Made by a program: the position numbers and the translations under genes. Below, in pieces: positions 32,825-44,195 of a DNA stretch of 64,000 bases (its first letter is position 1; every line of letters starts with the position of its first letter). The stretch comes from Orobanche coerulescens (lineage: Eukaryota > Streptophyta > Magnoliopsida > Lamiales > Orobanchaceae). A model generated the notes under the pieces. It had not been told where the DNA came from, searched no databases, and saw only the letters and a list, made by a program, of their open reading frames with translations. The DNA is taken from contig CM065814.1 of the NCBI GenBank assembly GCA_033398695.1, forward strand, positions 101,062,501 through 101,126,500, in the 5' to 3' direction.

Positions 32825-34096
32825 GCTGTTTGGATGGGAGTACTTGACCTTCTTATTTTATTGCATATTATATTTTGTCCATTGAGGTCAATGTACGTCC
32901 TAAGTTTGGGGGGGGTCTATTTCTGTTGCTACATTTACTGCTGTACTTATTTCGTTGCACTTTTCATTACTTTTTGTTATTTTTGTCGATAGCCTTGCTT
33001 GTCTTGATTTTACTCTATTCGTGAATTTTTCGTGCTTTTATTTGTGTAATACTGATGTTACGAAAATGTTTTTTCTCTCTGAAGAAACGGTCGAGTTTTA
33101 GTCGAGTGTAGTCAGTGATTTCTGTTTCTGCTAAGTCCTCATTTAGGTCCGAAGTTTTTTTCGTAATTGTAGAAGTCTTAGCGGATAAGAGAGGATGCAT
33201 ACGTGTTTTAAAATCACTGTTGATACGTTTGGTTACATTTTTCGGTTAGCTAGTCGTCCAGTTACAAGTCGTGTTGGCACTTGAGTTTAGAGTCGGACAA
33301 CTTTTTCCCAAAAGTCGAGATAATATTTGTTCTCTGATGGGAAGTCTAGTAACCGGGGGTATTCACGTGACCCGTTGTTTACTCTCACGTAAAACGACGA
33401 CCCTGATTAGACTAGTGATTTAGAAATTTCGCATGTGCCAATGATAGGGAGCCTAGTAACCGGGGGTATTCGCGTGACCCGCTGTTTACTCTCGCGTAAA
33501 ACAGCGACCTTGAATCGGACTTGCGGGAATAGCTATTCGAGCATTTCTCCGATGTGGAGGGAAACTTAGTAACTAGAAGCATCCATGTGCCCCATGAGTG
33601 TCTTTTACGTCAAACGGTTTCCCAATACATGAGAATGGAATTTCCACCCTAGGATTATCCCGATGAAACATTCCGAGATCCGAACCTAGTGGTCAACTCG
33701 AATCAATTTCTTGAGCATATATATAAGGGAACACTGTCCGAGGGTTATTTTTTTTTTTTTTGAAACTCTTGAAATTTGTGCCACTAGACTGTGGGATTGG
33801 GCGAGTTAGCTTGTTTATTTTAACCTTTCATATTGACGGTCGATTATATTCATGTTTGTTAATCTTTGAGCTGGATTTTCTTCATGAACGAGTGATTAGG
33901 ACTGAACTTGGTTACTTTGTGGAATCAGTGTTCTGAGTGTAGCTCGCTATTACGATACTCGTATTATTCAGAGAGAATTTCAGGATAGTATTGATTAGGT
34001 TGAGCACTATGAGTTGCACGATTATTCACGATATTCTTTTGTTGAAATTAATTCTTTTTGCTTGAGGACAAGCAAAGGCTTAAGTTTGCGGGTATT
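32825..34096 (+). other. Non-coding 3' region of the Athila-like element
   Basis: 1.3 kb without a gene. A G8 purine tract near 32,908 (AAGTTTGGGGGGGG) precedes it. Two clear copies of a ~107-bp repeat start at 33,346 and 33,453 (CTAGTAACCGGGGGTATTC, GTTTACTCTC), with a third degenerate copy near 33,566. The true polypurine tract AAGTTTGCGGGTATT abuts the 3' LTR at 34,097. Confidence 0.65.
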
Positions 34097-35443
34097 TGTT
34101 AGGCGTAGTTTTATACGTTTATTTATCATTATTTTATATTCTTTTTCTGATTAAATCTGCATAAATGAGCTTTAATGCCCTATTATTTTATGTTTTGCAG
34201 GAAAATTGAGTCCGGAAGCTAAACGAGGCAAACGGGCGAAAACGGCGAATTTTGGCCGTCGGCCGCGGCACAGGGCAAGTGAGCCGCGACACACGCAGAG
34301 GGCCAGCAGGCACCAGAGTAGACTGTACTCTGAGCCGCGGCACAGCTTTGGTGAGCCGCGGCCCAGAAGAAAATCACAGCGCCCAGGTTTTAACCTGGAC
34401 GCCATGTGCCGCAGCACCGTTTAAGTGAGCCGCGGCACACAAGGCAGTTTTGGTGTGCTCCGCGCGGATTTGAGCCGTTTTGAAGCCAGTTCTTGACCTA
34501 CTCACACGGACGCGATTTGGAGGATGTAGGGAGCTATAAATAAGGGTTTAAGACCCTAATTAATCATCTTTTGATCTTTGAATCTGGGAAATCTTGGAAG
34601 CTTGGAAAAAGGAGGAAGACAGAAGATTATCGCAGACGAGAGAAGCAGAAGAGACAAAAGGCAGAGGGCGGAAGCCAGAAGAACGGAGGAATCCGAGCTC
34701 TTTATCTGCGTTTGATTTTCATGCTTTTATTTATTTATTCTGTATTGTCATTATTTAGCATGTCAGGCTAAAACCTTGGATCTAGGATTTTGATGAAACC
34801 TATGTTTTGACGGATTTGCTTGAGATTATCTATTTAATTCCCTTTTTGTTGAGTTTTTCCAATCGTGTTTAATGCTTTCAATTATCTGGCCAATAGTTGT
34901 ATTGTTTTAATCATTCAATTCGAATCGGGAGAGGAGAGTTGGTGAGGAACTATTGGTGAGGACCATTTTATTCTGTGAGATAGGAATATACTCATAGGAA
35001 CTACGTGGCCTTTTGGATATTTTATGCTTTTTGCCTATTGACGAATTAATTCACCTAGGGATAGAGTGCGTTATTCGACTTTAGAAAAATCTATTGACCT
35101 CGGGAGAGGCGGTAGAGTATATTAGCAATCTTCGCCTTCAATAAATTTGGAAAATCACTAACTACAGATAATCGAGAGTAAATTCGGATAAACCGAGGTG
35201 GATTCAGAATCCTAGACTTATTTATCATTTGATTCTCTTTCTTCAAGCAATCGTTTTTATTGTTAGTTCTTTTATTAATTTTCTTTAGTAATTAATTGCT
35301 ACCCAAAGTTCGATTGTTCAAATAAAACTGGAATACACAAAAATCGGTAATTAGTGATTCAGTCCTCGTGGGAACCATACTCACTCATCACTTTATTACT
35401 TGTATACGATAACGTGCACTTGCGTTAACGAAAAATCGCAACA
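34097..35443 (+). repeat. 3' LTR of the Athila-like element
   Basis: 1,347 bp. GCCGCGGC array 34,262-34,436 and TATA box 34,534-34,542. Differences from the 5' LTR cluster in the array. Confidence 0.95.
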
Positions 35444-36179
35444 GTGGACTACGAGAAAGATGTTCTGTGATTTCACTCATTTCTTCGACGATAAGGTACA
35501 GAAATTTGTAAATGTATTTTCTCTTGACTTCATCTCTTCAACGTTATGTGATTGCCCGTCTAATGGTATGTTTTAATGACTAATTTTGCAGCACAGAGTA
35601 CTTCCCTCTTTACCGCATCTGGAGGAGGATGAGGCTGAGTACTACTACCTGAGTTTTGAGAATGGCTCGCCACATGACGTTAAGTTCATTAATCCTGTAA
35701 GAATAGCTGTGAAGAACAAGGAGGATGAGCCTGCGCCGATCCCGAGAAAGAAAGTTATGGATAGGTTGAAGAAGGCTGCTGGGAAATTGATTACATATGA
35801 GTCGGCACATAAAGTGTCGAAGCGACGCCGGCAGAGTACCCTACCAGTAGATGGTGCAGAGACATCGGGCCGGGAGAGACAACCAGAGAGGGTGTGTTGT
35901 GTCCACAGACTTCCTTGTCCGGACCACACCCATGACACGAGCAGGGATCAGTACTTCGATCGCCGTTTGAAGGCGATCTTGTACGACGAGTTTGAGATAG
36001 GATTTATTGCTCGAGTTTCTCGCCGGGTGCTTTCTGGGATCGTGGATTTCTTCGGACCTACGCATAGACGTTCTAGGAGCCCGGTGCACTACTCAGATGG
36101 GAGCCATGATAGGTTTCCCGATAGGCCTCGTCATTGTGCATCTGTTAGAAGCGCCCATCGGAGGATTCCTGACCCTCCA

Positions 36180-36360
36180 TGTCACTCAGTCTCTGGTGCA
36201 GCCCACAGTCACCATTCTCAGCGTCAGCCTAGTCATCATTCTTAACGTCAGCCTAGTCACCATTCTCAGCGTCCGCCTACCCACCATTCTGAGGTCCAGC
36301 ACAGTCACCATTCTGAAATCCAGCACAGTCATCATTCTCAGATTCATCATTCTTTTGAGC
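36180..36360 (+). repeat. His-Ser-Gln-rich repeat in the Ulp1-like linker
   Basis: Imperfect 27-30 bp units encode variants of QPSHHSQR and QHSHHSE, at least six in a row, within exon 3 of the Ulp1-like gene. The TAA at 36,243 falls inside. A variable, probably disordered linker between DUF1985 and the protease. Confidence 0.75.
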
Positions 36361-37820
36361 GGACTCAGCAACCCCTTGATTACGAGCATCAGTATGAGCC
36401 ATTTGACGCGCCGTTTCAGCAGTATGGGACGATGTTCGACTGGTTTCAGGACGAGAATTATTATAGTGCGATGTTTCAATGTGAAGGTGGTGGTCCTCAA
36501 CAGCAGCCTCCATTTCAGATCGAGTAGCCAGCTGTACAACTCTCTGATCGTTATAGTAGTGAGAGGGATACTGGGGGTGATGAAGATGGTGAGAGTGCCA
36601 GAACGCAGCATTTGGGTGAGCGTAGTCTTCCACCGCGAGTGAGTCGACCATCTACTGCTCTTCGGGAGCCTTTTGTGGTGGCGCCTCCAAGAGATAGCGA
36701 GGCTCTGAAGAAGTTGTACCTACACTTTAGGAGGGAGCAGCCACGTGATGCTATTGTCCGGTGTTTGGAGACTGGTCATGCTCTCACCCAGGCGTTATTT
36801 GACCGGATAGAGTCTAGCCGTGAAGACTTTGATGCCGAGGTGATAGATTGTTATGTGCTTGCGACTCGAGCGAGGCTTCGGAGGGGAGTCCGTAGTTTTG
36901 GTGTCGGTAGAGTTGGCACTGTACTTGCCGGCTCCCAATTTTACGTAAGTTCTATAACCTACTCGCTTGTATATCATTGGTGTGATGTCGATTTTTTTTA
37001 TTTTGTGGTTTGGCTTTTTGTAGTTAGTTATGACCAACGAGTTTGCAAGACTCCATCCAGATAATCCACTTGGTATCAAGGTGACAGGGAAGCCGGTTTA
37101 CAGGGATTGGAAAATTCCTAAATGCATTGAGGACTACATGACAGGTCTTGATACACAACATGCGGTTCTATGGTTAAAATGCAACGAAGTAAGTTTGAAA
37201 TTTATATTTATAAATGATTCGCTATATTTGATGTGATGATCTTATATGATTACATATTTTGTTTCAACAGATCATTGCCATTTGTTGCCTTGACCAGAGC
37301 CACTGGGTGACTATCAAGATTGACATCATACCGTGGAGTTGTACGAATCCTTGTCACACCACCACGAAGATGGTCGATACCGATTCAACCAACTGCGATC
37401 GATTATGCGTCTGATGCCTCGTGTGCTAGCTCAATCCGGGTATTGGCTGAACAACCAATTGAAGAAGAAGTATGACACGGAGATGAGTTTCAAAATTATG
37501 CCACGAGAGCTACAATTCATACAAAACGACAATCACAATTGTGGCCCCTTCGCGTGCATGTACTTGGATCAACTCGTCTCTGCAAACCCAGGAGCAAGGC
37601 ACCAAATCAAGGAACTTAATGAGAAATATATTAAGAAATATCGATATGGTTTAGCTGCTAAAATATTTATGTTGTCTTTAGACATGTAAAATGGTTTATG
37701 GTGTCTTGTGTTGTGGCAAGATTAATGTGTCGTGTTGTTAAATATTTATATTGTCGTTAGACAGTTTTGGCAATATTAATTTGTTGTGTTGTTAAATCTT
37801 TATGTTTTGGCTCTGTGTTA

Positions 37821-38067
37821 CACACGATGGATGCACACGATCGTGGCCATCATGGGTCACGATCGTGTGCAACCTGCTCACGGTCATGGGTTGCTGCTGT
37901 CGTGTGCCCACGATAGCTGCCATGACCGTGTGCACACGACCGTGTGTCCCATTGTGGGCACGGTCGTGTGCACCATCATGTGCACACGACCGTGGGTCCC
38001 ATCGTGGGCACGGCCGTGTACACGACTGTGTGTCCCATCGTGGGCACGACCGTGTGTCCCATCGTGT
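37821..38067 (+). repeat. CACGATCGTG-type array 3' of the Ulp1-like gene
   Basis: Dense CACGACCGTGTG, CCCATCGTGGGCACG and CACGATCGTG motifs beginning about 130 bp after the stop codon; likely in the 3' UTR or terminator region. Translated ORFs through it (Cys/Thr/Arg/Pro repeats) are artefacts. Confidence 0.75.
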
Positions 38068-38068
38068 G

Positions 38069-39305
38069 CATATAAACTTTTGGTATTTTTGCCAATTTGA
38101 TTTATTGTGTTATCTAGAAGGATGTTTTGTGATTAAAAAATTGCTTGTTCAAACATTAATTACTATATAGCTTCTTATACAAACTCGTATTTGTCATTTC
38201 ATTGTAATTCATTAGTATATGAGATATTTCATCCAGATGATGAACTTATCCGTACGAACTAATATACTGAGAACATATGGACTACACATGATATGCAATA
38301 TATTATGTTAATTCAATCAATAACTTTTTAAATAAGTGTATCGTTAACAAATACTTGTTAATATATAAGTAACAACACCTAAATTGACGAGTAATTTGAG
38401 AAATTGGTGAAAATTGTTGATGTTCTTGTGCACACGACCGTGTGTCCCATCGTGGGCACGACCGTGTGTCCCATCGTGTGCATATAAACTTTTGGTATTT
38501 TTGCCAATTTGATTTATTGTGTTATCTAGAAGGATGTTTTGTGATTCAAAAATTGCTTGTTCAAACATTAATTACTATATAGCTTCTTATACAAACTCGT
38601 ATTTGTCACTTCGTTGTAATTCATTAGTATATGAGATATTTCATCCAGATGATGAACTTATCCGTACAAACTAATACACTGAGAACATATAGACTACACA
38701 TGATATGCAATATATTATGTTAATTCAATCAATTACTTTTTAAATAAGTGTATCGTTAACAAATACTTGTTAATATATAAGTAACAACACCTAAATTGAC
38801 GAGTAATTTGAGAAATTAGTGAAAATTGTTGATGTTCTTGTGCACATGACCGTGTGTCCCATCGTGGCCACGACCGTGTGCACCATCGTGTGCATATAAA
38901 CTTTTGGTACTTTTGCCAATTTGATTTATTGTGTTATCTAGAAGGATGTTTTGTGATTCAAAAATTGCTTGTTCAAATATTAGTTACTATATAGCTTCTT
39001 ATACAAACTCGTATTTGTCATTTCGTTGTAATTCATTAGTATATGAGATATTTCATCCAGATGATGAACTTATCCGTACGAACTAATACACTGAGAACAT
39101 ATATACTACACATGATATGCAATATATTATGTTAATTCAATTAATAACTTTTTAAATAAGTGTATCGTTAACAAATACTTGTTAATATATAAGTAACAAC
39201 ACCTAAATTGACGAGTAATTTGAGAAACTGGTGAAAATTGTTGATGTTCTTGTGCACACGACCGTGTGTCCCATCGTGGCCACGGACGTGTGCACCATCG
39301 TGTGC
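38069..39305 (+). repeat. Three tandem copies of a ~411-bp unit
   Basis: GCATATAAAC recurs at 38,069, 38,480 and 38,892 (periods 411 and 412). Each unit is AT-rich, contains ATCCAGATGATGAACTTATC, and ends in a CACGACCGTGTG palindrome cluster that also borders the array. Copies are nearly identical, so recent. No coding. Confidence 0.9.
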
Positions 39306-39416
39306 ACACGTGGATACAGTGCCAATTTGACACCATATACACCGTGACACCTGGTTGCCAACGTGTCACACGATCAGAGCACACGATCGTGCCCATCGTG
39401 TGCACCATCGTGTGTA
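39253..39416 (+). repeat. Palindrome cluster upstream of the small MULE gene
   Basis: CACGACCGTG, CACACGATCGTG and CCATCGTGTG motifs ending about 180 bp before the ATG at 39,596; promoter position for that gene. Confidence 0.7.
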
Positions 39417-39595
39417 CTGCAAAGAGCAACATCAAATTATTTTATTATAAAATCCCATCGTGGGTCGCCCTCCTTTTTTAATATAAGCCCATCTTCCTTG
39501 ATTGAGAGTGAAATACATGAACCGTAGCCCCCCTTTTCACTACAAACCCTAATCAATTAAAATCAGTTAAAATCCATTAAAATCAAATACGCGAA

Positions 39596-39956
39596 ATGAG
39601 CGGCCGATTACGAGAAAGCGATTTAGGAGGAATCGAAGCACCTCCACTAAAAAGAAGGAGGATACCTCCTCCCAACCCACCATACAGAACTAGTCCGAGA
39701 GGAAGATACTCAATGCTCAGAGTAAGTTTTTTGATTTTGTTGTATGTGTAGTGTGTATTGCGAATTAATGCGTTTCATGAAACAGGGCCTATTTAAAAAC
39801 ACTGCGAGCACTCCAGTCATACTAGATGGTGATGATGATGATTTAGAGATTTCTGAGAAGACAAGTAAAGAAGTTATTTTAGAAGAAGAAGTTCATGAAG
39901 ATGGTGATACAAGACTAAAGAAACAACAGCAGATGGGGGAAAAGGGATCCAAGTGA
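39596..39956 (+). CDS. Small two-exon gene in the MULE, function unknown
   Basis: Exon 1 is 39,596-39,721 and exon 2 is 39,786-39,956, joined in phase 0 across a 64-bp intron (AGA|GTAAGT ... GAAACAG|GGC). The 99-residue product starts with a basic Pro/Arg-rich segment (PPLKRRRIPPPNPPYR), which could act as a nuclear localisation signal, followed by an acidic segment (DGDDDDLEISEKTSKE) and a Lys/Gln-rich tail. I do not recognise the family. It is uninterrupted while its neighbours carry stops, though its small size makes that weak evidence. It lies between the two main MULE genes, divergent from neither in a shared promoter sense. Confidence 0.55.
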
Positions 39957-40286
39957 TTGTGGTTTTTAAGTTATTATTAGAAATTTTGGTGTAATGGTGA
40001 TGAACTTTTATTTTGTAAAGTTATATGCTTTGGATATGCTTTTGCTGTAAACTATTGCTCTTTAAAGTGAGCTACTTTGTTATGGTTAATGCCTCCATAA
40101 TCACCTTTATTTGCTTTACATCACTGAACACTTAAATTTCAATTCAAAGATAAAGAAAATAGACACAAAATTATGCATTTCAACTAATAATCAGAATACT
40201 GAATCAATACATGGTCCATCGAGGATCAAAATAACAGCACATGATTGTTGCTAGTAAGTCACAAAATATAAAAATACATAAGCAAT

Positions 40287-43199
40287 TTAAGTTTCATCGT
40301 ATGGACATCCCCTAATGTCATGGTCATCATTACGACAAATGCTACACCTCTTCTTTTGCCGGCGCCTTTGCCTCGTTTGTTCATCCATTCCTTGAGTTTC
40401 TTCAGGGATATTTAAATCCACACCACGTATGGGAATGAATGCTTTGCAAGATTTTCTATTGTGGCCGGTTCCTTTACACCTACCGCACACCTGAGGCCGT
40501 CCACCTGCGGGCAAATTTTCAACAGCGGACCGTGCGCGACTCATCCTTGGTCGGCCGGCTTGTCGTACCCCCTATGGAGGTACGCAAACGATGGATGAGA
40601 TCTTCGGTGGGACATTCCACTCATCAGGATGTGGGATAGGACTAATATGCTCCTTATAAGTCTCTCTAAGGCCTTGTTTCTTGAAATAACGACTAACAAA
40701 ATCATACACAGATAAACCATTGCCGGCGCGCCTGTTACAATAAGCAATTATGTGAAGGATGTTGTATAGGATAATATATTTTTGATATTGATGAGGTGTA
40801 GGATAAATCCAGACCAGCCCTGTGTTGCACACAATGGCAGAACATGATCGTGCCCATCGTGGGTTACGATCGTGCCCATCGTGGGTTACGATCGTGCCAA
40901 TCGTGGGTTACGATCGTGTCCATAGTGGGTTATGATCGTGCCGATCGTGGGTTATGATCGTGTGCATTCTGCCATGACCGTGGGCGCACGATGGCTAGTC
41001 CCATCGTGGGCACGACCGTGAGCGTCCGACAGCACCCGCATGCCCACGGCCATGACCGTGTGCACACGACAGCATATACAAAAACATTGAATGGCCATGA
41101 CCGTGTGCACACGACATCATAGACAATTATCTTATAGAGGCAACGACATGACGACATGGAATCTGATCCAAATCAAACTCACGACAACAACATGTCCAGG
41201 TTCGAAGGTCGACCCCATAAGAAACTTTGTTTTCTTCGACTTTATAAACAAGTGGGGTGGTAGCTCGAACGGTAAGAGTCAGTCTGGCTTGCACAGAGTT
41301 AGAAAGCTTTTCAAAAGTGTGCATTGTCAACTCATGGTCTCTTGATGTAGCTTTTCCCCGCTTCTCATCAAACCAATTCTCTAAAATTAGGCAAATTATT
41401 TCAAGTAACGGGCAAACAGGTAAACGCCTCTCCCACAACATACGATTATTAAAGCATTCAACAGCATTGGATGTCAAGAAGTTATAGCGTCGTACCGGAC
41501 ACTTCGACCTAGCCCACCTCTCTGGCCCAATTTCAGAAAGGCGCCTGTGAGCCCCATTAGGGCTTTCGATATGTAGTTTCGAAAAGTAGTTTTCAAAAAC
41601 TTCTTCACGATGCGTGTAGGCAGCAGTTCTAAAGAGTCCTATAGCATGCGCACCGTAGGAGGTCAGATTTTTTGCAAGATGGTGATATCACAACCCGTGG
41701 AATGCATTCGGATAGAAGGCTCGAACAGCATTCTGAATGCTCTTATGTTGGTCACTCACAATCAGTAAGTCTTCCATCGGATTGTAGCATCTGCGCAGGT
41801 TATACAGAAAATAAGTCCATGACTCGTCGTTCTCTATCGGACCGAGACCAACTGCAAGAGAAAATACTTGCTCGTTCCCATCAAATGTGACGGCCACAAA
41901 TAGAGTTCCTTTATTCCTTCCCTTCCGGTGGGTCCCATCAACTATAATCACCGGTCGAAGGCACGTATCAAATGCCCTAATACTCTGTCCGAGTGCAACG
42001 AACATGTGGCAAAACACTCCCTCACGAGTCATCTGCAAATCATAAATTGTCCCTGGATTATGCTGTTTTAACAAATACAGATAAGATGGGAGCCTCTGAT
42101 ACGACTCATCAAAGCCGCCATATGTATTCTCTATCGCTATATTCCTCGTCCGGAGAGCAAAACTGTATAGCATGTCAATGTCGTACTCCCTACACATCTC
42201 TGCAATCGTCTCCTTTGGCCTCAAAGTGACCCCCTCACCGGTCAATCTTTTAGCAAAATAATGGGCGGCAACCTCATAAGTGACCGATCGTGTGGCAGCA
42301 CGGTTCAAATCAGGGTGATAGCTATGCTCTAATGTCAACTTAGTAATTCTCCAAATAGTTGCACCCTCAATAGCACACAACCTAAACTGACAATTTTTTC
42401 GCCCACTCTTACATACAAACACTATACGTTTATCGGCGGAACGATCAGTGATACACTATAGCATGTTTTCCAAATGATACATTCCTACAGTTATCCTCAA
42501 CTCTGTCTTGGAACGAAAGGTGGACCCCACCTCTAGCTGATCGGTAACCGGTGGAGGCTGCTCGACCCAACCCAAAGTCCCGGCACTACCGGGGTCCGGA
42601 AATGGAATGATCCAGTTACGCATTGATTGTAGATGCTCATGCTCGCTCGCAGATTGATGGTCGGATGAGAAGTTCCAACGACTCATAATCCTATCCATTT
42701 GGGCCGGTTGGTGAACCCAAGCAAGAAATTCCGCAGATAGTGACTCAAGCAAGTCTTTACAACAATCTTCATCTTCGGATGTATGCACCTCCTCATCTTC
42801 CTCGTCTTCCTCGTATTGATAATCTTTGGAAGGCATGTCATAATTTATGTTGTCGGGCTCTACTCTCGAGCTGCTACATCCCATATTAACTTCGGGAGTG
42901 GAGGAGCTGCTGTTCTCAACATAGACCTCAGGATCCTCCTTGTATTCTATTAGTAATCGAAGTATATCGGTATCGCCCCATAATAGGACTTTTACTTTGT
43001 TTCCCTTGGCCATGTGTGTCAAGTACCATAATTTGTAATCAGACTCATTTGGACCACCCAAACCCTCTCTGATAACTCCCACGAGGTTTGCATGACTAAC
43101 TTTGCTCGTGTCGATATAGACAAAAAAGGAGTCCCCTTCTGCATATGTCGATCGCTCCCAATGACCACCGTGATGTATCAAAATACACTGCCACGACAT
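40287..43199 (-). pseudogene. MuDR-type transposase of the MULE, with stops
   Basis: Minus-strand gene. Exon A (43,199 to about 41,129) starts MSWQCILIHHGG; a ~150-residue region with acidic runs follows, then the MuDR DNA-binding region (VGSTFRSKTELRITVGM, KNCQFRLCAI). The MULE catalytic domain has D in VIIVDGTHRKG, D in IVSDQHKSIQNAV and E in SNAVECFNN. A SWIM zinc finger (CCCREFDLDQIPCRH) ends the exon. An intron carrying a palindrome array separates exon B (40,731-40,287; acceptor GTAACAG), with SRYFKKQGLRETYKEHISPI and two CCHC-like knuckles (CGRCKGTGHNRKSC, CSICRNDDHDIRGC). Stops: TAG 42,456, TGA 41,688 (at the usual Cys of the C..H motif) and TAG 40,572. The donor of the intron is not a clear GT. 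Confidence 0.88.
40827..41115 (-). repeat. Palindrome array in the transposase intron
   Basis: Includes five tandem 22-bp units (GATCGTGCCCATCGTGGGTTAC and variants) from 40,845 to 40,954, then more CACGACCGTG motifs. Lies between the SWIM exon and the zinc-knuckle exon. Confidence 0.8.
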
Positions 43200-43254
43200 T
43201 TGATTACAAAAAGATGAATAACTATTCAGAAAAATGAGCGAACAATATTATAAA

Positions 43255-43480
43255 ATGGTCTGCCTTGGACACGACCGATGCACATGGTCGTATACTACCG
43301 TGTGTAGTGATCGTGTGCAAGTTTCTGGCCATGAACATGATCGCTGCACACGAATGTAGACGATCGTGTTAAACGATCGTGAACACGTTAGTTGTGCGCA
43401 CGATGTCAAGGTCGTTGGACACGACCGTTGCACACGATTGTTGCACACGTTGGCTTCCCATCGTGTGCAGCGATCGTGTC
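43255..43480 (-). promoter_or_regulatory. Palindrome array upstream of the transposase
   Basis: CACACGATTG, CGATCGTG and CACGACCG motifs over 225 bp, beginning about 55 bp upstream of the transposase ATG (minus strand). Promoter or leader position. The 3-kb-LTR gypsy element inserted just beyond it at 43,490. Confidence 0.7.
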
Positions 43481-44195
43481 CGTAAGAACTGTAATATCCG
43501 CAGTTTTCGATTTCCGGTAATTTCTTTTTTTCGGCGGTAGTCTGTTTTGACGACTCGCTCATGTCCGTTTCGTCATTCTGAGAATGATTAATTCTACACT
43601 TTTTGACATCCGAGTTCGTTTCGGAGTCGTTTTGTTGAGTTCCGTGCTTTTTAACGACTTTTCCGCACTTGAGTTCGGTTCTTGCGAATCTCGTTCGAAA
43701 CTGCTGTTTCGAGTTCCCCGTAAGTCCGGTTAACTTTGTTAGACGTGTTGTGAACTCCCGTTTGGTTATTCGATCACGTATCGTGATTTCCGGGTGTTTT
43801 GGGCCGTTTTGTAATTTCTTGAAAGTTACGGGTGTCCGTATCTGTAATTGTCGTCTCGACCCGTTTCTTGGTCGCGTATGATTGAATATGGTATTATGTT
43901 TTCATTTCGGTCGTTGATGTCGTCAGGAACTTTTAAATCGTGTTCGTTAAAATGCGTTTTGTAATCGGGTCGTCGAGCCACAGCGGTTCTTGGGGCCCAG
44001 CCGGACGGTTGCGGGGGGCCGGACGATTGCAGGCACCGGCCGGGGCCAGGTGCGCGAGAACCGGCGTAAGCGCCTTCTGGCCGGAAAAGTGCTGCGCGCT
44101 AACCGGGCAGTGTAGCGTCTGTGCCGGGTGGCTAGCGTCTGTTCTCGGGCACTGGCGATGGGGTTTCGAGGTTGGACTCGGTCATGATCGGCGAG

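Larger units (their letters stand above)
26218..35443 (+). mobile_element. Athila-like retrotransposon lacking RT and integrase
   Basis: 9.2 kb with LTRs 26,218-27,562 and 34,097-35,443, flanked by a perfect GTGGA duplication (26,213-26,217 and 35,444-35,448). Its primer site TGGCGCCGTTGCCGGGGA and its gag-protease belong to the Athila lineage. No RT, RNase H or integrase is present between gag-protease (to 30,317) and the extra ORF at 31,459, so it is non-autonomous. It sits in exon 2 of the MULE Ulp1-like gene; removing it restores the DUF1985 reading frame. LTRs are nearly identical outside the GC-rich array. Confidence 0.93.
24962..37689 (+). pseudogene. DUF1985/Ulp1 cysteine protease gene of the MULE, multi-exon, degraded
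   Basis: The exon model has mostly phase-0 joins: 24,962-25,060; 25,414-26,217 continued at 35,449-35,495 after removing the Athila-like element and one GTGGA; 35,592-36,944; 37,024-37,188; 37,271-37,689. Exon 1 is an acidic Ser-rich leader. Exon 2 is DUF1985-like (WFQVYGRTIRFTARDFAMIT, MFPWGSYAFGILSYY). Exon 3 is a basic, His-rich linker. Exons 4-5 are the C48 Ulp1 domain: catalytic His in SHWV, Gln in QNDNHNCGPF and Cys in the same motif. The usual Asp position reads LYESL, so Glu replaces it. Breaks: TGA 26,004, TAA 36,243, TAG 36,526 and a frameshift near 37,330. Such proteins are predicted SUMO/ubiquitin-like proteases; their role in transposition is unknown. Confidence 0.85.

Noticed and set aside
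36186..36651. Minus-strand and third-frame ORFs over the His-rich repeat
   Set aside because: Repeat-generated shadows of exon 3 of the Ulp1-like gene.
37802..38170. ORFs through the CACGATCGTG arrays, with Cys/His/Arg/Thr repeats that look like zinc or antimicrobial peptides
   Set aside because: They are translations of palindromic DNA; open frames appear on both strands and in several frames, and they sit in introns or flanks.
43669..43881. 70-codon ORF identical in both 3-kb LTRs (also 49,444-49,656)
   Set aside because: Same reason: LTR copies; no domain or start context.
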